Of a stretch of 64,000 nucleotides of DNA, positions 24,213 through 32,226 are shown piece by piece. The notes under the pieces were generated by a model. It saw nothing but the letters and a program-made list of their open reading frames with translations. It searched no databases and was not told the origin of the DNA. The DNA is taken from assembly GCA_942493145.1 (NCBI GenBank), contig OW818679.1:1240001-1304000 (forward strand). Reading direction: 5' to 3'. Numbering within the stretch: position 1 is the stretch's first letter; each line of letters opens with the position of its first letter. The stretch is from ENR-C20 sp942493145 (GTDB lineage: Bacteria > Bacillota > Clostridia > Acetivibrionales > DTU013). The translations under genes and the position numbers were made by a program.

Positions 24213-24528
24213 TGTATTTAGAGGTGATTTCCCTGACTACGCTTATTACAATATCAACCTGCTGCGGGTTGAGACCGTCTGCAGCGTCAAGTAGCCTTTT
24301 CATATCGGATGAAATGCTTTCGGGGACTTCGTTAAGAAGCTCCGAGGTGGTTGTATTCAATACCTTTGCAAAATTTTGCAGCACCTTCAGGCTGGGTGAA
24401 CGCTTTCCATTCTCTATCTGGCTTATATATTGAGGCTTTACGCCTGCAAGTGCAGCCAGTTCAACTGTAGTCAGCCTTTTGGCTTTTCTGTGTCTTTCAA
24501 TGTTCGTGCCTATTTCCACTATATCCAC
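24208..24528 (-). CDS. XRE-family transcriptional regulator
   Basis: A 106-residue protein with an HTH-XRE domain (about 8-62: RKAKRLTTVELAALAGVKPQ, SQIENGKRSPS, LNTTTSELL) and a short helical tail. Start taken at GTG 24528, eight bases after GGAG; a longer frame reaches 24564 without an SD. It diverges from a second XRE gene across a 270-bp region with palindromes, and lies upstream of the YwaF-type gene, which it may control. Confidence 0.88.
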   Translation of the reverse strand: MDIVEIGTNIERHRKAKRLTTVELAALAGVKPQYISQIENGKRSPSLKVLQNFAKVLNTTTSELLNEVPESISSDMKRLLDAADGLNPQQVDIVISVVREITSKYK

Positions 24529-24679
24529 TATGTATTCTCCAGTATATAGAATTATATGGGACAACAGCCGGGATATGACCGTAAATTATCGCTGTCAGCT
24601 ATATTTTATTATATTTTTAATTTACTAAATTTTCAAGCGAAAACAAGTATTTGGAAGAATAGTGCAGATATATAGGTAT

Positions 24680-24702
24680 AAATGTAACACTTCGCTACAT
24701 TT
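24680..24702. promoter_or_regulatory. Inverted repeat AAATGTA-N9-TACATTT, candidate operator
   Basis: A perfect 7-bp inverted repeat with a 9-bp spacer in the divergent region between two XRE genes. It overlaps the TGTAAC motif that recurs at 24747. Confidence 0.55.
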
Positions 24703-24746
24703 GGGGGTTGAAAAAGAAGCAAAATATGGATAACATGTCCATAAAG

Positions 24747-24761
24747 GTAACAACCTGTTAC
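24747..24761. promoter_or_regulatory. Inverted repeat GTAACA-ACC-TGTTAC, candidate operator
   Basis: A perfect 6-bp inverted repeat with a 3-bp spacer, 40 bp before the second XRE gene. The spacing and length suit an XRE dimer site, probably autoregulatory. Confidence 0.6.
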
Positions 24762-24800
24762 ATTATTGATACGGAGGTAGAGCGTCGGATGGAGACAGGA

Positions 24801-25034
24801 ATGAACAAAATCAAAAGAATCCGCATCAGGCAGAACCTGACACAGCAGCAGCTTTCCGAGAGGTCGGGATTGTCCCAGGCTTATATAAATGAACTGGAGC
24901 GGGGGCGCAAAGTGAATCCCTCCATCATTGTGCTGGATAAACTTGCAACGGGTCTTTCGGTGGATATTACAGAACTTCTTGAGGGTGAGAACTTTTCAGT
25001 ACTTGATATTGCGAGAAACATTGACGTGTGGTGA
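24801..25034 (+). CDS. XRE-family transcriptional regulator, compact
   Basis: A 77-residue protein that is essentially one HTH-XRE domain: RIRQNLTQQQLSERSGLSQ, INELERGRK and KLATGLSVDITELL. Start ATG 24801, with GGAGACAGGA just before, is preferred because the domain begins there; ATG 24789 (behind GGAGG) and a frame open to 24708 are alternatives. Two palindromes upstream suggest self-repression. YitT follows 75 bp downstream. Confidence 0.85.
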   Translation: MNKIKRIRIRQNLTQQQLSERSGLSQAYINELERGRKVNPSIIVLDKLATGLSVDITELLEGENFSVLDIARNIDVW

Positions 25035-25109
25035 GTTAACCAAATATGCCATTCCATTCATGTTTATGGTATTATATTAATAAATATTCTATATGGGATG
25101 GTTGATTAA

Positions 25110-25946
25110 ATGCGTAAAATAATAACAAGATATTTGATGGTGGCTCTTGGATGCTTCATGATAGCTGCCGCAATAAATCTTTTCTTTATACCACACCGCC
25201 TTTTGAGCAGTGGGGTTACCGGTATAGCTATCATATTCCATTGGCTGTTTGACTGGCCAGTCGGAATTCAGCTGATTGTTATGAATGCTCCTTTGCTTGT
25301 CCTAGCCTTCATTCTCATTGGCAGGTCTTATGGATTGACAACTTTATTTGGTACTGTATTGCTGGCTTTTGCAATAGATTTAACCAGCTTCCTTAATTCG
25401 TACAGCCCGGTTGATGACAAGCTGCTGGCTGCGGTTGCGGGCGGAGTCATTGCCGGTATAGGCGGGGGACTGTCTTTCAGGGTTAATGGCAGTCTTGGAG
25501 GATTGGACGTAATCTCAACCATTACAAAGAAGTATTATTCATTGAACGTTGGTATGGTCGGGTTTATGGTGAACTTCTGCATAACACTGGTAGGAGCTGC
25601 GCTTTATGGAGTTGAGATTGCAATTCTGACACTGATCTCCATGTTTATCGGCTCCAGGGTAACAGATACGGTTGTTGACGGATTTAACAGGAAAAAGAGT
25701 GTATATATTATTTCATACAAGCCTGATGATGTTATAAAAGCGGTCCTCATGGAAGTTGGCAGGGGGGCCACCATACTGCATGGCGAGGGTGCATATACCA
25801 AGCAGCAGAAGGAAGTCATATTTATAGTGGTCAGGCTTACGCAGATTGCCAAGCTGAAACAGAGTGTACGAGAAGCCGATCCCGAAGCATTCATGATAAT
25901 AAATGATGCCTACGAGGTTCTCGGTAAGGGCTTTTCAAAGATGTAA
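25110..25946 (+). CDS. YitT family membrane protein (DUF161/DUF2179)
   Basis: A 278-residue protein with five or six N-terminal helices of the YitT/DUF161 type (NLFFIPHRLLSSGVTGIAII, ALYGVEIAIL) and a C-terminal DUF2179 cytoplasmic domain (GRGATILHGEGAYTKQQKEVIFIVV). The family is common in Firmicutes; its transport role is not established. The start at 25110 has weak GGATGG support. It is followed 24 bp later by a YccF gene. Confidence 0.92.
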   Translation: MRKIITRYLMVALGCFMIAAAINLFFIPHRLLSSGVTGIAIIFHWLFDWPVGIQLIVMNAPLLVLAFILIGRSYGLTTLFGTVLLAFAIDLTSFLNSYSPVDDKLLAAVAGGVIAGIGGGLSFRVNGSLGGLDVISTITKKYYSLNVGMVGFMVNFCITLVGAALYGVEIAILTLISMFIGSRVTDTVVDGFNRKKSVYIISYKPDDVIKAVLMEVGRGATILHGEGAYTKQQKEVIFIVVRLTQIAKLKQSVREADPEAFMIINDAYEVLGKGFSKM

Positions 25947-25970
25947 GCCACAAGTTGATGGAGGTAGGAA

Positions 25971-26333
25971 ATGAATTTTATCGGTAATATTATTTGGCTG
26001 GTATTTGGTGGTATCATTGCAGCTATCGTCTGGTCTGTTGCAGGACTCATATTGTGTATAACAGTAATCGGGATACCCTTCGGTCTTCAATGCTTTAAAA
26101 TAGCAGCATTTGTTTTATGGCCCTTTGGAAAGGTAATAGAGCTTGGCAATTTTGGAGCAGGGGGCTTGATATTCAATATCATCTGGATTATCTTATTCGG
26201 ATGGGAGTTAGCTGTTGCTCATGTTATAGTAGGTGCTATATTTTGTATAACTGTCATAGGGATCCCATTTGGGATGCAACATTTTAAATTTGCGCAACTC
26301 GGACTTATCCCTTTTGGTGCAAAGATAAGGTAA
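25971..26333 (+). CDS. YccF-domain inner membrane protein
   Basis: A 120-residue protein with two copies of the YccF motif (ITVIGIPFGLQCFKIA and ITVIGIPFGMQHFKFA), each flanked by hydrophobic helices. The family is uncharacterised. GGAGG precedes the ATG. Only 8 bp separate its stop from the convergent VOC gene. Confidence 0.93.
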   Translation: MNFIGNIIWLVFGGIIAAIVWSVAGLILCITVIGIPFGLQCFKIAAFVLWPFGKVIELGNFGAGGLIFNIIWIILFGWELAVAHVIVGAIFCITVIGIPFGMQHFKFAQLGLIPFGAKIR

Positions 26334-26341
26334 AGCAAAAG

Positions 26342-27235
26342 TTATATTTCCGACAACTCTATTACGTTACCGGCTATGTCATTTATAAATATATTCTGCT
26401 TGCCATGGAGTTCCCTGACAGCTGCAATTGGAATTCCTGCACCCTCCAGCTGGGCAATTGCCGTTTTGATATCACTGATGCCAAGGGAGAAATGCTTGTT
26501 GCCGCAGGTCAATGTATCCTCGCTGAAACTATGCCTTTCATCCGATATGGGGGCAGAACCGGGGAACTGAAAGATTTCAAGAACGAAGCCCTTCGCCTGC
26601 ATATGGCAGACTTTTGCGCCGATACCGGGGATTTCGTCTCTGTGCAGCTCTGTGAAACCAAAGATTCTATTATACCAATCCACTGTTATGTCCAGATTAG
26701 CGACGCTTATTCCGATGTGATTTATACCTTCAACCTTGATTGGATCGCTGCCTGGGGCAGTCGGGGAATTTTCCGGGGAGGCCGGGGAATTTACCTGGTA
26801 AGCGGAGGAGCATTCCGAACTATCTCCTATTTCAAATACCTCAATGAGATTTCCTGTATTATCCTGTATGAAAGCACCATATGTGTTTGCCACTTCCTTG
26901 ATGGCAACCACTTTGACGCCAAGCGCCTCAAGATCGCGGACCGCCTGAGGACCGTTAATGACTCCAACAGACATGTGCTTTTGACCCTGGGCAGACAGAT
27001 CGGTATCGGGATGCAGCCTGTATTCCGGCAGGGGAATTGGATTCTTCGGCTCGAATATTTCAAGGAGGTAATCAGGGGCCTGCATATGGCTGATTTTCAT
27101 GCCGTTGTCTGCATTTTCAAATTGTTTTACCAAGGTGAAACCCAGCTTATCACTGTACCATTTTATTGTTTCTTCCAGGTTCGAAACGGTTATTGCATAG
27201 TGATCCAATCCTTCAACTTTAACTAGTTCTGCCAT
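26342..27235 (-). CDS. Two-domain VOC (glyoxalase/dioxygenase fold) protein
   Basis: A 297-residue fusion of two VOC domains. The first (about 8-135) begins LDHYAITVSNLEETIKWY, and the second (about 165-297) begins INHIGISVANLDITVDWYN. Each carries the metal-ligand pattern His at the start and Glu near the end (NLIEVFEIG, NVIELSEI). They are joined by a Ser/Pro/Ala-rich linker. Metal-dependent lyase, epimerase or dioxygenase activity is possible; the substrate is not predictable. Transcribed away from the deiminase-like gene. Confidence 0.85.
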   Translation of the reverse strand: MAELVKVEGLDHYAITVSNLEETIKWYSDKLGFTLVKQFENADNGMKISHMQAPDYLLEIFEPKNPIPLPEYRLHPDTDLSAQGQKHMSVGVINGPQAVRDLEALGVKVVAIKEVANTYGAFIQDNTGNLIEVFEIGDSSECSSAYQVNSPASPENSPTAPGSDPIKVEGINHIGISVANLDITVDWYNRIFGFTELHRDEIPGIGAKVCHMQAKGFVLEIFQFPGSAPISDERHSFSEDTLTCGNKHFSLGISDIKTAIAQLEGAGIPIAAVRELHGKQNIFINDIAGNVIELSEI

Positions 27236-27372
27236 AAATTCAATCCTCCTTATAAAAGGCTATCATAACTGGAATTGCGTGTAAAGTATGTTTATAATGC
27301 TTTCGTTGATAAACTTGAATAATTGCACAAAGTTCCAGTAAAAATAAAGGAAAACTTTATTTAGGAGATTTC

Positions 27373-28311
27373 ATGGAGAAAGATATATCAAATCGTAAAT
27401 ATGGGATTGAGAATTTCGGAAGGCTAAAAAGTGTTATGCTTCACATGCCTGAAGAGGCTATTAAGTTAATAACGGAAGATAACAAAGGATATTTTCAATT
27501 TGATAAGGTGCCAGATGTTGATAAATATCTTGAGGAGCAGCAGAATTACAGGATGTTACTTGAAAATCACGGGGTTGAGGTAATCCTGCTGGCGGATCAT
27601 GTTACCCGGAATACCGATTTATTGAATCGCCTGCCCAACCTTGCATATTTGCATGATATAGCTGCTGTCAGTTCTTTCGGGAGCATCCTGTCTAAAATGT
27701 CTTCGCGGGGAAGGTGCCATGAAGAAATAGTAGTTAGGGAAGCATTGAACGACATTGGAATTCCAGGCCTCTTTGAGCCGGAAGAAGGAGAGGATTTTGA
27801 AGGCTGTCTGTTGATTTCGCCCGAAACTGTGTTTGTTGCGGAAACTGAGCGCCACACCGAAAGATCCATCAATAAGTTTATTGGTTTTATCCTGAAATAT
27901 TTTCCAGAGGTAATCTATGCAAAGATACCAAAGGAAAGAAGATTTATGCATGCTGATGTGATTTTTAACAGGGTATCTGAAAATTTGATTATCTACTATC
28001 CGCAGGCATTTATTAAAACGTATCATATAACTAAGGATAAAAAACAAGAGATCGATATAAAGGAATTTATGAGCAAAAGGAATGTGGATATGGCAGCTGT
28101 GTCTGATGAGGAGCAAAAGGCTTGGGGCTGTTCTTTTGTAGCCCTGGAGCCGGGTCTGATTGTCAATTACGACATTTCTCTAAAGCAAAAAACAATAAAC
28201 CTTCTGGAGAAGGAAGGAGTCAAATTCATTCATTTCCATCCTGATGCGCTATTGGCCGGCGGCGGAAGTCTGCGATGCCTGACGATGCGGTTATTGCGGG
28301 AGCGGGGATAA
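27373..28311 (+). CDS. Arginine deiminase-like/amidinotransferase-fold protein
   Basis: A 312-residue guanidine-modifying-fold protein. Catalytic candidates are His and Asp in FMHADVIFNRV and Cys302 in GGGSLRCLTM. It is about 100 residues shorter than classical arginine deiminase (ArcA, about 410) and resembles the short family members that act on arginine or methylated arginine. No arcB or arcC gene is nearby, so it is not part of a standard arginine fermentation operon. GGAG 7 bases before ATG supports the start. The substrate remains open. Confidence 0.78.
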   Translation: MEKDISNRKYGIENFGRLKSVMLHMPEEAIKLITEDNKGYFQFDKVPDVDKYLEEQQNYRMLLENHGVEVILLADHVTRNTDLLNRLPNLAYLHDIAAVSSFGSILSKMSSRGRCHEEIVVREALNDIGIPGLFEPEEGEDFEGCLLISPETVFVAETERHTERSINKFIGFILKYFPEVIYAKIPKERRFMHADVIFNRVSENLIIYYPQAFIKTYHITKDKKQEIDIKEFMSKRNVDMAAVSDEEQKAWGCSFVALEPGLIVNYDISLKQKTINLLEKEGVKFIHFHPDALLAGGGSLRCLTMRLLRERG

Positions 28312-28415
28312 ATAAGAAGCTTGTTGTGCCTGGTTATCATAACTAGTTATACAGCATGGTTAATCTATTGCTAATAATGATAATCTAAAAGCGATAATGT
28401 AAAAAAATGTGATAT

Positions 28416-28438
28416 TATACCTATATGACATAGGTATA
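28416..28438. promoter_or_regulatory. Perfect palindrome TATACCTAT-N5-ATAGGTATA
   Basis: A 9-bp inverted repeat with a 5-bp spacer, 27 bp upstream of the next gene. Its size suits a dimeric repressor operator (for example the MarR or TetR class). Confidence 0.6.
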
Positions 28439-28465
28439 TATAAGCCTACAGGGAGGAATTAGAAT

Positions 28466-28837
28466 ATGAAATTCAAAATGGTTCATGAAAACTACAATGT
28501 CAAAGACCTGGACGCTTCTCTGATGTTTTATAAAAAGGCGCTGGGGCTGACCGAGCAGCGCCGGAACGTGGCGGTAGACGGATCCTTTATTATTGTGTTC
28601 CTTGGCAATGACACCTCCGACTTCCAGCTTGAGCTGACATGGCTGCAGAATCACCCCCAGCCGTACGACATCGGCGAGGAGGAGTTTCATCTGGCCTTCC
28701 GTGTGGACGATTTCGAGGCCGCTCATGCTCTACACAAGGAGATGGGATACATATGTTTCGAGAATCCTGGCATGGGTATTTACTTCATCCAAGATCCAGA
28801 TGGCTACTGGCTCGAAATAATACCTGTCAGAAAGTGA
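28466..28837 (+). CDS. Lactoylglutathione lyase-like VOC protein
   Basis: A 123-residue single VOC domain resembling glyoxalase I: VHENYNVKDLDASLMFYKKALGL at the start, FHLAFRVDDFEAAH in the middle and FIQDPDGYWLEIIPVRK at the end, with the His/Glu metal ligands in place. GGGAGG is well placed before the ATG. The upstream palindrome suggests regulated expression. Codon use is GC-richer than the spacer that follows. Confidence 0.85.
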   Translation: MKFKMVHENYNVKDLDASLMFYKKALGLTEQRRNVAVDGSFIIVFLGNDTSDFQLELTWLQNHPQPYDIGEEEFHLAFRVDDFEAAHALHKEMGYICFENPGMGIYFIQDPDGYWLEIIPVRK

Positions 28838-29173
28838 TGGGGGTTTGAAGTCATTGCCGGGATGAAGGTAGACAGTTCGGATTGCGAAATTTAGTATATG
28901 TTTTTTGATACTTTCGGGGAGCCAAACAGTAGTAGTTTGGTAGAGTGGTTTCAGCAAATTTCATCATCTATAGGGAAATGGAACTTTTCATAATAAGGTT
29001 AGTTTCAAACTTCAGATAACGCTTATAATGCGATTGTATTGTCTATTATGTTGCATGGACATAATTCAATGGGTTACAAAAGATATGCATCCAATAGGAG
29101 ACTTAATTCCCATTTGCTGTTTGATTGTATGGAAAATTATTGATATTATTATTGCAGACTTGTATGATTATGA
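28838..29173. other. Gene-free AT-rich spacer before repeat copy B
   Basis: No supported gene. Two short frames (ATG 28898, 31 codons; ATG 29055, 41 codons, hydrophobic) lack ribosome sites and family resemblance and are not called. Confidence 0.4.
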
Positions 29174-29630
29174 GAACTAATGGTTATTATCTTATCAAAT
29201 ATAAGCAATGATTTGTTGAACAGAACAACCTTCCGAATGAATACAGGGACCTTACAGGATAAGATGCTGCCAGAGAATTAAATCCCAATTTGCCGATCAC
29301 TCTTTTATCAGAATTTTTGCGTCTATGCGTGCAAAATTTTAAGTAATGCGTGATTTTAGCGAATATATACCCGAATATCTTTGTATTAATTAAAAATTTG
29401 CACAAATTTAGTTAAAATATTAGTTCTAACCCAAGAAAACTTGCGCACTACTTGAAAATTTGCACACTTCACAGTATAATTCCTATATCAAAGAGTATTT
29501 GAGCTATTTTTCAGATGCCGCCTTTTGGAATATCCCATATATTGAAGCCGTGCTCGGTTCTGAGATCGCAGAAACAGAGCCGGTCCATTTTACAGTTTCC
29601 GAACGCAGCGCGAGATCTCAAAAAAAAGGA
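29174..29630 (+). repeat. Long dispersed repeat, copy B (truncated)
   Basis: Matches 10074-10600 over about 460 bp, lacking the 49-bp insertion and the doubled ACCTTACAGGATAAG block of copy A. Homology stops at the shared tract of eight A followed by GGA, after which the sequences diverge completely. The TGCACA boxes and TATAAT box are kept. Confidence 0.9.
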
Positions 29631-29648
29631 TTGGTTCAAAAATTATAG
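29460..29648 (+). pseudogene. 5' fragment of the endonuclease-like gene (copy B)
   Basis: Encodes the same N-terminal 45 or so residues as the gene at 10457 (EYLSYFSDAAFWNIPYIEAV and TEPVHFTVSERSARSQKKG) and then runs out of homology after the A-tract; a stop follows six codons later. The ATG of copy A is ATC here, so it may no longer be translated. The nuclease domain is entirely lost. Confidence 0.88.
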
Positions 29649-29908
29649 AATATGATTATAGGATAGTTCAGATATATGCAGATTCGAATTGTAAACTTTC
29701 AATAATTCCAACAGGTGAGTATGAGAAAAGACGGATTAATACTGAACTCGATATATCGTATGAATTAATACCTCCTTACACTGATATAGAGCTCGAAAGC
29801 AAATTGTTCGAAGCAATAGGGGCATGCTTTTCTTATGAACCAGAAGACATATCGTATTCATCAAATTCTGAAAAAGCAAAAGCTACAAAGGAATATAATA
29901 AAAAGTAA
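29630..29908 (+). pseudogene. Headless C-terminal fragment of an unidentified gene
   Basis: An open frame of about 92 codons begins exactly at the junction with repeat copy B and has no start codon near its beginning. It encodes a mixed, acidic sequence (SIIPTGEYEKRRINTELDIS, KLFEAIGACF, YEPEDISYS) ending in a Lys-rich tail. The family is not recognised. The position suggests that the 5' part of a gene was replaced when copy B arrived or when a deletion joined the two. Confidence 0.55.
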
Positions 29909-29919
29909 AAGGAAAAAGG

Positions 29920-30096
29920 GTGGTTCAGGTATTTTGGAATAAAGATGATGGCTATATAGTTGAACCTTATAAAAAGTCCAAACCAAGAGGATTTAATGTC
30001 ATTCAAGATAAGGTGATTAGATTAGGTATGTCTATTAAGCAAGGGACTCTTGCTAGAGCAGTCCAAGAAGCCTTAGATATTTCCGAACCGTATTAG
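29920..30096 (+). CDS. Small hypothetical protein
   Basis: A 58-residue frame starting at GTG 29920 with AAAAGGAA nearby, 11 bp after the preceding fragment. It contains WNKDDGYIVEPYKKSK and a helical C-terminus (VIRLGMSIKQGTLARAVQEALD). It could be the partner of the broken gene before it. Family unknown; coding status is moderate only. Confidence 0.45.
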   Translation: MVQVFWNKDDGYIVEPYKKSKPRGFNVIQDKVIRLGMSIKQGTLARAVQEALDISEPY

Positions 30097-30120
30097 CTTT
30101 TAACTGGCATTTTACAAGAC

Positions 30121-30142
30121 GCAACCGTAACAAACCCATATT
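30121..30142 (+). repeat. 22-bp direct repeat, left copy, flanking the esterase gene
   Basis: GCAACC-GTA-ACAAACCCATATT, identical to 31175-31196 except for the three middle bases. Together they bracket the hydrolase gene. Confidence 0.65.
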
Positions 30143-30174
30143 GCATACATGCAATAGACGAAACGGGGAAGAGA

Positions 30175-31155
30175 ATGAAAATAAAAATGAGTATGATTGA
30201 TAAAGATTTAAGAACTACTGGAAGAATGATCAAGATTATTAATAACACCTTTACTGAAGGGAGATTGCGACTATTTGGTAAACTGAAAGTAAAAATGAGA
30301 ATAAAGGATGATACCATACTAGTTATTGAGGAATGGATTACTCGAAAAGACGGCACAAAACTACGTATTTGTATATTTAAGCCTCTAAGACCTAAGGAAA
30401 ATGTTCCTGGTGTTCTTTGGTTGCATGGAGGAGGCTACGCACTCGGGGCTCCAGAACAGTCAAAGATGATGGCAAAAGAATTTATTGCAGTGAGTGATTG
30501 CATTGTCGTAGCACCTGATTACCGACTTTCAATTGAGGCCACATATCCAGCGGCACTTGAAGATTGCTATGAAGTTCTCTTATGGATGAAAAGCCATGTT
30601 AATGTATTAGGAATCAGGGATAACCAGCTTATGGTGGGTGGTGACAGTGCTGGAGGAGGGTTAACTGCTGCACTTACACTTTATGCCAGGGATAAAGGAG
30701 AAGTAGCTATTGCGTTTCAAATGCCGTTATATCCAATGTTGGACGATAGAATGACAAGCGAATCCGCTAAGGCTAATAATGCTCCTGTTTGGAACTCAAA
30801 ATCTAACTTTAACGGTTGGAAGCTATATCTTGGCGAGCTATTTGGCACCCCAAATGTGCCTTACTATGCTTCCCCTGCTAGGGCAGTGGACTACATTAAT
30901 CTTCCACCAACAGCTACTTTTGTTGGCGAATTAGAACCTTTCAGGGACGAAACCATTCAATATGTAGAGAATTTAAGAAAAGCTGGGGTTCCGGTTGAAT
31001 TTGAAATATATAAGGGGTGTTATCATGCTTTTGAGCAGATGTGCCCTAAAGCGGAAGTAAGTAAAAAGGCAATTGCGTTTATTATACATTCATTTAAGTA
31101 TGCAGTAGAACATTATTTTGCTGAACAAAATATTAGTTATTCTGATGAACATTAA
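30175..31155 (+). CDS. Alpha/beta hydrolase, HSL-type esterase
   Basis: A 326-residue hydrolase of the hormone-sensitive-lipase group. The oxyanion motif HGGGYALG lies near residue 82, the nucleophile is in GGDSAGGG near 158, and the His is in GCYHAFEQM near 285; the Asp/Glu lies in VGELEPFRDE. The N-terminal 60 residues form a cap. It probably cleaves short acyl or acetyl esters. GGGGAAGAG precedes the ATG. The gene is AT-richer than the housekeeping genes and is bracketed by a 22-bp direct repeat, consistent with acquisition as a unit. Confidence 0.9.
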   Translation: MKIKMSMIDKDLRTTGRMIKIINNTFTEGRLRLFGKLKVKMRIKDDTILVIEEWITRKDGTKLRICIFKPLRPKENVPGVLWLHGGGYALGAPEQSKMMAKEFIAVSDCIVVAPDYRLSIEATYPAALEDCYEVLLWMKSHVNVLGIRDNQLMVGGDSAGGGLTAALTLYARDKGEVAIAFQMPLYPMLDDRMTSESAKANNAPVWNSKSNFNGWKLYLGELFGTPNVPYYASPARAVDYINLPPTATFVGELEPFRDETIQYVENLRKAGVPVEFEIYKGCYHAFEQMCPKAEVSKKAIAFIIHSFKYAVEHYFAEQNISYSDEH

Positions 31156-31174
31156 GTTAGAATATTCTAAAAAA

Positions 31175-31196
31175 GCAACCTCTACAAACCCATATT
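31175..31196 (+). repeat. 22-bp direct repeat, right copy
   Basis: GCAACC-TCT-ACAAACCCATATT; see the left copy at 30121. It starts 20 bp after the esterase stop codon. Confidence 0.65.
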
Positions 31197-31214
31197 TTAG
31201 GTGCTGGGAATTAG

Positions 31215-31248
31215 CAATCTCGAGCGTCCCACAATCTCGAGCGTCCCA
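31215..31248. repeat. Perfect 17-bp tandem duplication
   Basis: CAATCTCGAGCGTCCCA occurs twice, head to tail with no mismatch. Much GC-richer than its surroundings. No function evident. Confidence 0.9.
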
Positions 31249-31409
31249 CTATCCATATAACTGTAATATAGATATAATGCTTTTTGTTCAGCATTAATCC
31301 AAATTTCATGTTTATATATAACAGCAACTCTGACCGACAAATCTGAGCATTTTATGACAGGATTAAAATTAAAAAACACGCTATTATTAAGTCACAGGAA
31401 GGTGATTGG

Positions 31410-31715
31410 ATGGAATGGGTTCACAGCCTTAACAAAGCAATTGATTATATTGAAGACAATCTGTTTACAGAGGTATATTGTGAAGAAATTGCAGAACATA
31501 TCTATATCTCAAGCTATCATTTTCAAAGGGTATTTAGTTTGTTAACCGGAATGACCGTCGGAGAGCATATCAGAAACAGACGTCTTTCCCTTGCCGGTCT
31601 GGAATTAACAAAGTCAAATATCAAAGTGAGATACCTGTCAGAAAAAAATAAACATTATGAACTTTTTTGCTGTCCAAACACTCTTATTGGTATAAGGGGG
31701 AAAGAAAATGGATGA
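31410..31715 (+). pseudogene. AraC-family regulator, truncated after first helix-turn-helix
   Basis: The first 70 residues match the N-terminal HTH of MarA/SoxS-type AraC proteins (AIDYIEDNLFTEVYCEEIAE, SSYHFQRVFSLLTGMTVGEH, RRLSLAGLELTKSNIKV). After IKV the expected second HTH is missing and an unrelated 30-residue tail follows. An upstream GGAAGGTGATTGG supports translation of the remnant. The frame ends inside the sigma-factor start (8-bp overlap), so an internal deletion probably removed the rest of the gene and its effector domain. Confidence 0.82.
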
Positions 31716-32226
31716 AGCAGCTCTGGTTATGCAAGCAAGGTCAGGTGATAAGGAAGCGCTGATCCAGCTTGTGATGGAGCGGAAAAATGAATATTACCGC
31801 CTTGCCTGGACATATACCGGAAACAGGGAGGACTCTTTGGATGCCCTCCAGGATATGATTGTAATACTTTTTGATAATATTCGAAAACTCAAGGATGCCG
31901 GTGCCTTCTATAGCTGGAGCAAAACAATCCTGGTAAACCGATGCCGCGCAATGCTCCGTAAAAGCGGGAGTGTCTTCACTTTAGATAACCTTAATGAAGA
32001 GGCTTATAACGAAAATTACCCGGACAGAGAATCCCGGCAGGATATCCTGGTTTCTCTGGACAGATTGAACATCGGGCAGCAAGAGGCAATCAAGCTGAAG
32101 TATTTCATGGATATGGATTATGAGACCATTGCACGGGTAACCAGAGTACCGGTTGGAACAGTGAAGTCCAGGGTATTTAACGGCCTTGCTAGGCTGAAGG
32201 AATTGCTTGGGGGTGAGGATGTATGA
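31708..32226 (+). CDS. ECF-type RNA polymerase sigma factor
   Basis: A 172-residue sigma-70 family protein with region 2 (YRLAWTYTGNREDSLDALQD through SWSKTILVNRCR) and region 4 (LDRLNIGQQEAIKLKYFMDM, VPVGTVKSRVFNGLARLKEL). There is no region 1 or 3, as in ECF factors. It directs RNA polymerase to a small regulon when released by its anti-sigma partner. The ATG is preceded by GGGGAAAG, and its stop overlaps the downstream DUF4179 gene by ATGA, showing coupled translation. Confidence 0.92.
   Translation: MDEAALVMQARSGDKEALIQLVMERKNEYYRLAWTYTGNREDSLDALQDMIVILFDNIRKLKDAGAFYSWSKTILVNRCRAMLRKSGSVFTLDNLNEEAYNENYPDRESRQDILVSLDRLNIGQQEAIKLKYFMDMDYETIARVTRVPVGTVKSRVFNGLARLKELLGGEDV

Noticed and set aside
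26405..27226. 273-codon plus-strand frame opposite the two-domain VOC gene
   Set aside because: Antisense shadow; the minus-strand frame has the full VOC motif pattern.
28898..29180. Two short frames (31 and 41 codons) before repeat copy B
   Set aside because: No ribosome sites and no family resemblance; the second overlaps the start of the repeat.
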